From assembly GCA_022036555.1 (NCBI GenBank), contig CM039140.1, positions 26,741,843 to 26,805,842 of the forward strand: DNA of 64,000 bases. The letters run 5' to 3'. The DNA is from Microstegium vimineum. Its lineage: Eukaryota; Streptophyta; Magnoliopsida; Poales; Poaceae. The notes under the pieces were generated by a model, which saw only the letters and a program-made list of their open reading frames with translations, ran no database searches and was not told where the DNA came from. A program made the translations under genes and the position numbers. Each line of letters opens with the position of its first letter. Position 1 is the stretch's first letter. Of the stretch, positions 32,485-43,347 are shown piece by piece.

Positions 32485-33158
32485 GGCCTCGACGCCTCGT
32501 CCATTTCCGCATTATGTACATTTATCGCATTACGGACGGATAAAATGTTCTCGAAACACATTTCACATTCGTTCGTAACTCTAAGGTAGCCTCGACCTTG
32601 CCCCGGCAAAGTCAAGACTCCCTCGGGGGCTAACAGGGGGGACCCCCCTCCTAAGTCCTCGAAAAACTCGAATGTTTTTTTGAAACTCGGCTTTCCCTCT
32701 CGATCTTTCCCTCGAGTACGCTTCATGACTAAGTAAAGACGCCTCGAACTCCCTAAGGGTCACGGGTGTCGTCGAGCCAGGGACTTTCCTATGCCCTAGG
32801 GCTACGGTATCCCCGCTCGCTCCCCCCCCCTTCCAGGGATACGAGCGTGCGTCGAACACTTAGTCCACAAGCGATGACTCAGGCAAAGAAAAGCGGAGAG
32901 AGCTCAAAAAACGAAAATAACAATATGCATCTCGCACAAAATGCATTAGATATAAGAAGCCCTCGGGGGCTCGGCATTGTATCATTACAAAAGCCTAATT
33001 GTTACATGCACCTTCCTGTCCAGATTTGGCTCGCAGGCCTAGGGCTACTCAATGAGGGGGTCACCGTCCTCAAGAAGCAATGCAGGAAGCTGGGCATCAT
33101 GCGTTGGCCACATCGGAAGGTGAAGAGTCTGCAGAAGCTCATCGACAACATCCAAGGG
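32485..33158 (+). other. Element A spacer after integrase
   Basis: No gene on the plus strand. It holds two CTCGGGGGCT purine-type tracts (about 32618-32630 and 32961-32970) resembling the real PPT at 39191-39210, and the 3' end of the antisense gene abuts it. Confidence 0.6.
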
Positions 33159-36100
33159 CTACTCGGCGCCATATCCGTCCACCGAGGGGACCACTTCGGG
33201 CTTGAAGAGTTTCGCCAGCTCGCCTCCGGGCACCTCCGCAAGCTCCATCAGCTTATGGCACCTCGCGTCGTTCTCTTCGTCAGTCAGCCTCGGGTCGGTG
33301 ACGAACCCGCTGGCGACGACGTTGAGGTCATAGTTGTAGGCCGAGCTGACGACCGCGAGGGCCTGCTTCATGCCCACATGGAGGGCAGCACGGACGTGCT
33401 CCGTCACCTCCTACGTCATGGAGTAGAAGCGGCGCAGCAGGGAGTCTCCTCGAGCGTCGCCCTCGACCGTCGGCTCCGGCTCGACCAGGAGGTCGTCGCA
33501 GAAGGTGGAGATAGCGCCCTCGAGCCTCGCGTTAAGGCTCGCCTCCGTCCCGTGGAGGCGCTGAAGACTGGTCAGGTCCTCGTGGGCTCGGGCCTTGTCG
33601 GCTGCGAGCTCTGTCAAAGCAAGCACAAAACCTGGTCAAAACCGAAAGAGCGGAAAAGGGTCGAGCCCGGGCAGGTTCAGCAACACTTCCGAAAAACTTA
33701 CCTTCGGCATGCGCCTCCAAGGTGGCGTAGCCCAGCTCGGTCTCCTCGAGTTGGCGGCGGACGTCGACGAGCTCGGTGGCCTGGGCGCCGACTTTAGCCT
33801 CGAGGCCCTCGATGACCTCGCTAGCGTCATCGAGGGCTCTCTTCTGGTTGGTCGCCACCACCCCCAGAGAGGCCACGCGGCTCCGAGCCTTCTCCTCCGC
33901 AGCGGCCAGCGTGTCGCGTTCGCGGGAGACGGCGTCGAGGTCCCCCCAGAGCCCCTGGATGCTCTCCGCTGCCCGGGCCAGCTCCTCCTTCAGCCGGGCG
34001 GCCTACTCCTCTGCCCTGCGCTGGGCCTCCAGGGCGGCATCCCGCTCATGCCCGACCTTGATGGTTCACTGGAGGGCGTCGTCGATCCTCGACTGCGCCG
34101 ACTCCTGGGTGGCCCGTGCTGCTTCCTGCACGGCCATCACCCCGGCCCTCGCATGCGCGATCTTGAGCTCGGCCTCCTCCCGCACGGTTGCCGCCTCGGC
34201 TCTTGCCCGGGCGGCCTCGGCCTCCGCCTTCTCCAGCAAGGTGTGGAGGGCCGGGAGTTGCTCATGCGACCGGAGGATAAACTGGGACTTGTTGTAAGAC
34301 CTCGCCCTCAGCTCCTGACAAGGATGAAAAGGAAGATCTTCAGAAAAGAACAGTCAGGCAATCCAAGCAAAATCTAAGGGAAAACGAAACCCACCTCCAT
34401 CCCCCGACATATGTCCACGGCAGCAACCTCTGTGGCAAGGCGCACCGAATGCTCGAACCATGCCCGGTACTCCTTCAGGTGCTCCCACATGTGGAGCTCG
34501 GCCTGGTCGTCGAGCTCGAGGAGGGTTTGCCCGGGGTCTTGATGGTCGGCCAGCTCGAGGACCTCATGCCCCCAGAATGCGCTGTGGAGGTCGATCCTCT
34601 CTTGGACCTCCCGCATGACACCCCGACGCACCTCACCAGCACCCCCGTGGCTTTCCACCTTCTCCGCCCAAGCAAAGAAGGGAGAAAACCCCTCCTGCTG
34701 AGCTCTCCCGGCCTCGGGGCCACCCCACCAGGACGTCGACGGTCCCGCCAAGCCATCATCCCTGGACAAGGGAAGTCCCGGCCAGGAGAACGGCCCTGCA
34801 CGGTGAAAGACACGAAGCGATTAGTACCTGGCGCCGCAGATCCACTACGGGTCGGCTAATTCGGAGGAAGATTACCTCGAGACGACGACCCTCCAACCTC
34901 GAGGCGAGGCCGAGCCACCTCCGGTTCCGCCCGAGGGGCTGAGACAGCGGCCGTCTCCGCCGAGCCCACCAGCTCGGCCACCATCTCGGCTACCTCTTCG
35001 GCAGTGGACGCCACCAGCATCCCCGCCTTCTCCGCCGCGGGTGTCGCCACGGGTTGCTCGGCTTGACCCCCCTCCTCGACCCCCAGCGTCAGCAACGGGC
35101 CCTCAGACACGGCAGCGGTCGTGCCCTCGCACTCGAGCCACAAACGCGCCTCCAACGAGGCAAGGCTCTCGGGCCACCGCCCCCGCGTCGGGCGAGCTAG
35201 GGTCTCCTCCTCGCCCGCGGAGGCCACGTTCACCACCACCATCTCGGTGGCGGCTTGGGGCTCAACCCCCTCGGTCGCGACCGTCATCGACACGGGCCCC
35301 GCGCCTCCCGAGGCGCTGGGTGCGCTTCCCTCCGACGGATGGGCGGGCGCGGCTTCGCCCGCCACTTCGGTGGCTCTCGCCGGCGGGGCAGGCAAGCCCG
35401 TCTCCTCTCCCGCTTGGGCCAGCGCCAAGGCACCCTGCGCCGCCCCTCGCTCCATCGCCTCTCGGGCCCTGACTGCCCACGCCGCCTCGGGGGTAAGCGT
35501 CGAAGGGGGCGGAGCAGCGGGACTGGCCTCGACGGCCGCCTCGACTGCGGCCCCCGTCCTCAGCCTCTTGGCCGGGGCAAGGGATGCGTCCTCCGCCAAG
35601 CGATTCGTCGACCTGAAAAAGAGACCCATGCGCAACGGTAAGCATGAGTCGTCAGCAGCAAAAAAGAAAAACATAGTAAGTACCCTCGATCAGCCGAAAA
35701 GTAACTTACCCCTTTGGGGCCATGCGTTTCTGGCCGACGAACTTCGAGCCACTCGAGGGCTTGAACGCAACGCGCTGGGGGGCACTCCTCCCGTGGTCCG
35801 CCGTGGGGGTCGAGGCCGCCCTCGGCGCCGCCTCCTGGGCCGGGGCCGACGACGCTCCCGTCGGCCCCCTGCTGGTTTCCTCCTGCGCCGACGGGCCCGG
35901 CGCCCGTGCGCTCAACCGAGCAGGAGCCGAGGGCGTGCCCGATCGACCCCCGACGGGGATCGCGACGACCGCCCGTGCGACTCCCTCGGCACTTCATCTT
36001 GAGGAGCCACGGGGAGCTCCCCCCGTGGCTCGGCTTCAAAAGTAGGGGCCGACCTCGACGTCGACCCCTCTCCTCCTCCGGTTCCGACGGCCGCCCTCTG

Positions 36101-37471
36101 CTGTTCGGGTGCCGTTTGTTCCTCCTCACTCCAATCCTCCTCGACCTCGCTGTCCCTACTCTCCTCCTCTTCCTCATCCTCCTCCTCCGAGGACGATTCC
36201 TCCTCAGGAAGGCCGTCCCGCCTCTGTTGGGCCCGGCGCTGCTCCCTCTCCTGCTTCTCCCGGGCCTTCTTGGCCTTGTCCTTGGCCTTCTTTTCCTTCT
36301 CGGCCTGGAGGCGCCTAGCCTAGGAGTCGCCCCGTTCCTCCTTCACCGGTGGCGGCGAATCCCGGTAGGTAACATTCCCCTGGGGAACGCGAGGCAGTTA
36401 GGTCGCAAGCAAGGAAGGAGAACAAGGTAAATACAAAAACGCTAACAGAGGAAGGGAGCCTTACCAGCTGGACGTATCCCTTGTCCGGCCTCATGGGGAC
36501 CCTGGCGACATTCTTGACCTCGAACCCGCCCGCGAAGAAGAGACGTACGCGGCGGACCACCCTCTCGGGAGGTAGCTCGTCCCCCAGCAGGTGACACCCC
36601 GAAAGGTCGACCCCCGGGCACATCTCGTCAAGGCGCAGAGGACGAGCCATCAGCGGGACGACCCGCCGCTGATGGAAAGCCGAGGCGACGATCGTCGCCG
36701 TAAGTCCCTCCTTCAGACGCTCGACCGCGCCCAGCAGGTTGGTGAGGCGATGCTGCTTCTTCTGCACGACGCCGTACCTCCAGCAGTCGGGCTTCAAGTC
36801 GATCGTCCTCCCGGTGTAGGCGGGGAACAGGTCATCGTCGTTCCTCAAGTAAAACCACCCGGAATGCCATCCAGAGTGGCTCGACGAAAGCTTCGCCGGG
36901 ATCCAGCTGTCCGACCGCTTGAGGGCGTTGCTGCAGCACCCGGCCCTGACCGTCTTGCAGGTGCCTTTGCCGGCCAACGCGTGGAATATGCTCGCCTCGA
37001 AGAGATGGAGCCATAACTCCCAGTGCAGCTCGGTTCCGAGGTAGCCTTCGCACACGGCGGCGAAGACCGCCACGTGACAGATGTCGTTGGGGGTCAGGTG
37101 CTGAAGCTCCACGCCGTAGTGATGGAGGATCCCGCGCAGAAAACGGCTGGGAGGGGCACCTAGCCCCGCCCAGTGGAAGACCTCGAAGCTCACCACGTTG
37201 CCCTCCGGCGGATTGGGCTCGACATGCTTCGGCGGCGGCACCACCCACTCCGGCCGGTCGACGGAGGTGATAGGCCGGAGGAGGCCGCCCTCACCAAGTC
37301 GCCCAGGCGCACAGCGGTCGCCAAAGATGGGAGCCAGTCATCGGGACCGACGAGGCTATACCTGGCCATGGGAGCAAGGAGGCTAATGCGCTCGGGCTTG
37401 GGGGCGGAAGGTACGTTCCCAATCTCCCCTCTCTTTCTCTTGCGTGCGCAGAGGTACGACTCACAGGGCAT
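33159..37471 (-). pseudogene. Antisense six-exon gene of element A: putative gypsy-type transposon domain plus coiled coil
   Basis: Minus strand. Exons: 37471-36465, 36379-35710, 35612-34876, 34795-34395, 34314-33702 and 33610-33159. Introns of 80-97 bp have GT..AG ends (GTAAGG, GTAAGT, GTAATC, GTGGGT, GTAAGT donors). Exon 1 has the PF04195-like domain of 'putative gypsy type transposon' proteins: GNVVSFEVFHWAGLGAPPSRF, LTPNDICHVAVFAAVCEGYLG, WHSGWFYLRNDDDLFP. It has a frameshift near 37260. Exon 2 is Lys/Glu-rich then strongly acidic, with a stop near 36320. Exon 3 is Ala-rich. Exons 4-6 form a coiled coil (LLEKAEAEAARARAEAATVREE) with stops near 34067 and 34005, and at 33411-33413. Such antisense genes are known from Tat elements; function unknown. 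Confidence 0.85.
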
Positions 37472-39190
37472 CTAAGGCAATGGCGGGAGGAAGGAGGCAG
37501 GGAAGGCGATGGCAAGGAGGCAGGGAAGGCAAGTGCGCGGAAAAAGCAGCCGACTCCTCACCTCCGATATTTATAAGCGGGAGGCCAACGGACGGATCCG
37601 TTAAACAAGCAAGTGAATCTTCGCATTTAATGTGCCTGTACTCCGCCTCCTCGTATTCCTCCAGGGTAAGGCATCCAGTCCCATCATCGGGCCACGCACC
37701 GCACTCCGCCCTGCGCCTGCAATGAGAGCTTGAGGCAGCGAGAGCTGGCCCTCGAAAGAGGGTTCGACAGCTACCCTCGAGTACCCGAGGGAAGAAATGA
37801 CCTCGGGTTATGGACTTCGGTCCACCCCCAAAATCTCGAGGGGACAAAGGCCGGCCCACGAACAGGCTCGATAGCCCCCCTCGAGTACCCGAGGTCTGAG
37901 GGGACCTCGGGTTATCGACTTAGGTCTACTCCCAAGTCTCGAAGGGATAAAGGCTAGCCCTTTCACAGGGTTCGACAACCTCCCTCAAGGACTCGAGCCC
38001 AACGGGCAAAGGCACAGGTATGTCCCCGAGTTCAATACAATTACCCACTCCTCCCCCTCCGCATTCCACAGGGAAGGACTCCTCCTTCGGAGGCCAGCGT
38101 CGGATGACGAACCATCCGTCAAATCTTGAGGGTGCGAAGGCTGGCCCTTACATAGGGTTCGACAGCCGCCCTCGAGTACCTGAGGTCAGGAAGGACCCAT
38201 AGTTACTGGACTCCGGTCCACCCCTAAATCTTGAGGGAGCGGAGGCTAGCCCCACGAACGGGGTTTGATAGCCGCCCTCGAGTATGCGAGTCAGGGATGT
38301 CCCGGGGGGGCCAGGCGCGTGCCCCTAGCTCGAGAACGAACTCTCGAGGTCCCCTGGGACATATCCGAGGCATAACCAAGGAATACCTAAGGATCCCTGC
38401 GCTGGGAGGCATCGAGCCACCAACTCCCATCGAACGGAGTTGGCACCTTGGTAGTCCATATGGTCTTGCTTAGTAAGCCATATGGTCTTACTTAATGAGA
38501 ACGCCTCCGGGCTGCTAATCGACTCCTATCGAATGGGGCACGAGTTCTCACTCGGATTTTTACCCGTACTGGGCACCATTTTTAATGGACTCATGCCCGA
38601 CACCAGCTCACGGAGGACTTCGGGCTCGTCCTAACGGGGATAGCACGATGCTCTTCACCCCACAATCTGAACGCAAGGATCCGTGGGAAGGACGCTATGA
38701 GGTAGTGAAGGCCTAGCCATTCGAGGGCTCGAGGGCCCGACTACGCACTGCACCCCTCGACCAAAGAGGGTCAAAAACACTCGTGACCTGCCAGACAAAG
38801 TCGACCTCTCGGGAGGGGCGCTCTGACTCCAGTTACGCTCGAGGGAGCGAAGGCTGGCCCTCGAAAGGGTTCGACAGCCGCCCTCGAGCACCTCTCTTTT
38901 CAGGGAAGGGAACGTCCATAGCCTGGAAAACGAAATCGACCCCTCGGTAGGGCGCCACGTCTCCAGGTACCCTTAAATCCCCTCGATACAACATATCATA
39001 GCCCCCAGAGGAGATCTTAATCACTCCTCTAGGGCCTCGGGGGCTACCCCGCGGGGTGCGCTCGCGCGCACCCCACAGAGAAACGAACCTCTCACTAATT
39101 CTGCAGGTCGAGGGCAAAAGCTCCGGGTAATCCTTACTCCCCCCGAGAAAACACATATCATAGCCCCCAAAGGAGTTCTTAAATCACTCC
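37472..39190 (+). repeat. Element A 3' non-coding region with imperfect tandem repeats
   Basis: Six degenerate copies of a unit containing GGGTTCGACAGCCGCCCTCGAG start near 37755, 37868, 37966, 38153, 38261 and 38867, the first five at spacings of about 100-190 bp. Each has the CTCGAG core. A second duplication places two similar PPT-like blocks (AGCCCCC..GGCCTCGGGGGCTAC) at 39001-39044 and 39163-39210. Tandem repeats before the 3' LTR are common in Tat elements. The minus-strand promoter of the antisense gene should also lie here. Confidence 0.75.
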
Positions 39191-39210
39191 CCTGGGGCCT
39201 CGGGGGCTAC
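39191..39210 (+). promoter_or_regulatory. Element A polypurine tract
   Basis: CCTGGGGCCTCGGGGGCTAC directly before the LTR start TGTCGGGTAC. A near copy lies at 39028-39044. Confidence 0.75.
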
Positions 39211-40605
39211 TGTCGGGTACGAAGGTAAGGGGTACCCTAAACCCTTCGATAATTTAACGCTTAAACATAGCAACCATTTTTAAGGCAGGAACCAGCCCAC
39301 TGCCCAAGTCAGAAAAGAAAGGCCCATCACTCGAAGGCCCCCTGCACCGGCTACAGCAACCAGTCTTGGGCCGGCCCACCTCGACGGAAAGAGACGGACC
39401 CGGGGTCGAATGAACGACCCCTCCACCTCCACCTCGACGTCAAATGATGGACGAAGGTTCGATCGAACGACCCCTCTGCCTCTACCTCGACGCCGAATGA
39501 CGGACAGAGGGGCGAACGAACGACCCCTCCATTCCTACCTCGACACCGAACAACCCCTCGGCTCCTACCTCAACACTGGGTGACGGACGAGGGGTCAATC
39601 GAACGTCCCCTCCGCCTCCACCTCAACCGCTCCGACCCTACCTCGACGACGAGTGATGGAAAGAGGTCAAACGAACGACCCCTCAACAGGAAGCTCGATC
39701 AGCCCAACTGCTCCCGGTATGGGTTAAAGTAAACCCGCCTAACGCCATGGGCGCCCACGTCCGCAGTCAAATCCATCAGCTCGTCACCATCACCCGGACC
39801 TCCGTCAACTGTGCATCCACTGTCGCCACGTCGCGAGTACGGACTCCAGAAGCGCCCCTCGAGACATGAACAGTACAGCCCTTGACAATGTCTTTGGGAA
39901 TACGACAGGGCCACCCCGGTCTCGACCTCACCCCTCGACCGGGGAGCTCGACCCCTGTCTCCAACCACTCCAGTATGGGGCCCGTCCCATCCACCAAGTC
40001 TCTCTTAAGCTGTGGGATTCGCGCCCGCCTGCGGAAGCTATGCCGCGACGTGTCTCGACGACTTCCACCGTCACCACGCCCCAGAGCGCCGGAAGGACGG
40101 GAAGGCCATACCGCCATAGTGATCGACGTCCCTTCACCAACGCTATGCCGCGGACACGCCGCCCATGCTGCAACAGTTTAGGACCCTGTACCCTCGGGCC
40201 TCCCCTTTAGTCTATAAAAGGGGACGCCGAGATAGAAGAAAGGGATTCTGATTCGGATAAAATCGGACTCCCCGGACTCCGACTTTCAGACGACTCCACC
40301 CTCATACTCCATACACCCCGTTGCTCGATCGACCCCCGAGCAGCAAACCGACCACCTAGGGTAGCCCCGCTAGCCTTAGGCATCAGCTCACTCCGAGCAT
40401 CCCCGTGTAACTCAGCTTGTACCCCCCTGTACGAGCATTTTGGGTGCGAGATAATACAAGTCATCCTCCCCCGTTGGACGTAGGGCTCTCTTTGCCCGAA
40501 CCAGGATAAATCTTGTGTCCTTCTTGCATCACATCTGGGAGAGGGAGCACGCAATATACAAATTTACTAGTTGGTGGTCTTGACCCCCGGGTCATAACAC
40601 CAACA
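39211..40605 (+). repeat. Element A 3' LTR (1,395 bp)
   Basis: Starts TGTCGGGTACGAAGG and ends GTCATAACACCAACA. Its 5' partner is outside the window. 39360-39700 is a run of degenerate units with CCTCGACG and CGAACGACCCCTCC. The bases after it (GGCTT) should be its target duplication. Confidence 0.85.
40213..40220 (+). promoter_or_regulatory. TATA box of element A LTR
   Basis: TCTATAAAAGGGGACGCC, a strong plant TATA box about 1.0 kb into the LTR. Confidence 0.8.
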
Positions 40606-41494
40606 GGCTTTAACTCAGTAGTAGGCTCATTTCTGGTTACCCGAAAGGGCACATTAGGCTCTTGCCGAGCTGGTTATAGTGCGGCCTCTGTCCGACTGAG
40701 CGTAGGTTGCGTGTCTTTGTGCCAATCAGAAGGGGGGCTCTATATCCCCTTGCCAATCCTAGCGGCCCTAACTTGTTAGACGAGATTCCATGAAAGGTTT
40801 CATAGTGAACCCCGCCCACTCACCTTGGCAGTGTTATGGGAGTAATTAACCCGAGCATTTGGGGCATCACGACTCACGGGTAAAGATGCACAACCTCTGC
40901 AGAGTGTTAAAACTGATATATCAGTCGTGCTCACGGATACGAGCGGCCCGGAAAACTGACGGATTAATTGTAATTAACTTGATGAACCTTTATGTTCCTA
41001 TTGCTGTTATAATGATGTTTATGATTCACTCAACCTTGGTAATGTCAATTGGGATCATTTGGGGCTTTAGCAGAACTTGATATTACTTAATAAATAAAAT
41101 CTTGATTAACTAAAAATGCTAAACGCAGTAAGCCAGTGTTAACCTTTTGAGCTTCATAACCCCATGTTAGCTTGCTAAGTACGAGGAGTACTTACACTTG
41201 TTTTACTTTTCAATCAATTGGATAAAAATCTCGGATGGGTACCAGATTGCAAGAATTTGGAGAATGTAGGCTTCTGATCAATCAGTCAGTCATCCCTGTG
41301 GAGTTGGAGTCTTCACATGAAGATCGAAGTTTTCCTTCCATTGTTTGCTATCTAAGGTTGTTTTCTTGTTTTAATACGTTATGTAATAAGTATTGTCTTT
41401 TGATATTGCCTTTATTTGTGGCTATATGTGAGATTTGACTTCCTGGGCTCACATATAGTGTGTATCTGGTTTTGTCCTAAAACCGGATGTGACA
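40606..41494 (+). mobile_element. Fragment D: 3' end of a long gypsy-type LTR
   Basis: Begins at the element A junction and ends CCTAAAACCGGATGTGACA. The preceding block (TATGTGAGATTTGACTTCCTGGGCTCACATATAGTG) is typical of the end of long grass gypsy LTRs. No coding sequence. Element A appears to have inserted into it; the left part is outside the window. Confidence 0.65.
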
Positions 41495-42416
41495 GTCCGG
41501 ACCATTGCGCGTATATAGACCCAACTCAAAGATCTTCCAGAGAGGACCTTTACTCCAAACGCATGTCCGGAATGCCCCCTCCGGACCAACTCCCGTGTCC
41601 GTACCCCTATTCACAGCATAGTCAACCTAGGATTTGCTTCTAGACGCAACCGCAATGGTCCAGATGCAACCAACCCCTAACGTCTAGACACTCAAACTTC
41701 GTTCAAACTTCTTCAAACTTTCTCCCAAGCTTTTGTATGCTAACACTAAGTGACCCCAACAGTTGTTCACGTGTGTTAGCTTTTAGTTCAAATTTTCTTG
41801 GAATTAAGTTTGTTACTATCACTAGTTCATAGATTTTAATGCAATGCAAATGAACCTAGTGGCACATGATAACTGTAATCATATACGAGTTCTCCCTTCT
41901 TGATAGTACGTCTATCTATACAAAATGTGATCACACTCTCTACAGTGTCTTGATCACTAAACCGAAAATGGTTCCTATATCACCTTTGCCTTGACATCAT
42001 TTTCCTTTCCATCTATTCTAGAGCCTTGCCATCATCACTTTGATCCATCTAGCTCCATCACATGGCATGTGTCAACCTATCTTTTACATTCACTTGGAGA
42101 ATAATAAGTTAGCACACTTAGTAGGTTTCATCAATTACTCAAAACCAAACATCGGGCTTTCAGTCTCTCTAGATGACTGGAGTTGGAAGATATGATTATA
42201 TCCTTGCGCAGAAAAGGGCTAGAGCCTTGTCATCATCACTTTGATCCATCTAGCTCCATCACATGGCATGTGTCAACCTATCTCATACATTCCCTTTGAG
42301 AACAATAGGTTAGCACACTTAGTAGGTTTCATCAATTACTCAAAACCAAACACCGGGCTTTCAGTCTCTCCAGATGAGAGGAATTGGAAGACAAGATTAT
42401 ATCCTTGCGCAGCAGA
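41495..42416 (+). mobile_element. Probable Sirevirus-type LTR fragment with a 200-bp tandem duplication
   Basis: Starts with TCCGG-rich sequence (GTCCGGACCATTGCGCG, GCATGTCCGG, CCTCCGGACC) and ends CACCGGGCTTTCA followed by GTCTCTCCAGATGA. This resembles a decayed LTR end plus PPT as seen at 4645-4676. 42018-42217 and 42218-42416 are two direct copies about 201 bp apart. Assignment is by style only. Confidence 0.45.
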
Positions 42417-42859
42417 GGGAGAGGTGCACAGGAAGAGAGAGAGTCACGGGCGCAGGCATGCATGCAAGAAAGTGATTAGATGAAACTCCCTCAATTAATT
42501 GAAGGATGAAACTCACGTAATAATGGAAGGATTGAACTCCTCCCATAATTATTGGAAGCTAAAAAGGTAACACATCATGTCACGTCTGCCTCGCCACGCC
42601 CTGGCCCAGTCGGTGGGCGGGCGGGCACCCTTTGTCCATTTCTTCAACTTATCAATTAAGACGGAATAATTCCCACCATTTAACTTGAGTCAATGTCCAT
42701 TGAACTCTTCCATATCGCTTTGACTTGCTTCTGTAATGCTTTGAGTTGTAATTGGGGGTACAATCTAAGACGCTAAATTCTATCAAATATTTTTTATTGG
42801 CTTGTATTCATCCTTCCTATCTGATCAGAGTTTCAATCCTTCAATTTGAGATGATACAA
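42417..42859. other. Unassigned sequence before CACTA-1
   Basis: No gene, repeat or element end recognised. It has a few short imperfect repeats of GAAACTCCCTCAATTAATTG type near 42480-42550. Confidence 0.4.
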
Positions 42860-43090
42860 CACTAGTACAAAACCTACTATATAGACGGTTCGAAACCCAT
42901 TTTCACATGTGTTTTCCAGCACCGCCTGCGCTAGGGGCCAGTAGAAATGGACCATTTCTATAGGCAGTTGCTTGAGAACCGCATGTAGAAACTCGTTTCC
43001 ACAGGTGGTTCTCTTAGTGAACCGCCTATGCGACTGGCTCATTTACACATGCGGTTCACTAAGAGAACCGCCTATGGAAATGTTTTTCCA
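42860..43090. repeat. CACTA-1 terminal and subterminal repeats
   Basis: CACTAGTACAAAACC is followed by about eight degenerate units around AACCGCCTATGGAAA / TTTCCACAGGTGGTT in both orientations. Such units are binding sites of the TNPA-type protein in En/Spm elements. Confidence 0.85.
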
Positions 43091-43347
43091 TTTTTCATTT
43101 TTTTGATATTTGTATATTGTATTATTTAATATATACATATATATTGTTATTGAAACTACTAAACTCTATTGGATGGTGTTCAAATATAGGAATATGTAAT
43201 TTAAATATCTCATACATACATTTATTACTTCAAAGTTTCATGCTCGCATTAAAGTTACAAGTGTATGGCACAATATATATGCATGAGTCTCACGCTCACA
43301 CACATAAAGTTACAAGTGTATATACATCAAGAGTTTGGACATGTCCT

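Noticed and set aside
32766..34377. Plus-strand frames of 260-343 codons
   Set aside because: They are mirror images of the antisense coiled-coil exons, whose Leu/Glu/Ala codons leave the opposite strand open.
34800..36430. Plus-strand Pro/Arg/Ala-rich frames up to 293 codons
   Set aside because: Opposite-strand shadows of exons 2 and 3 of the element A antisense gene.
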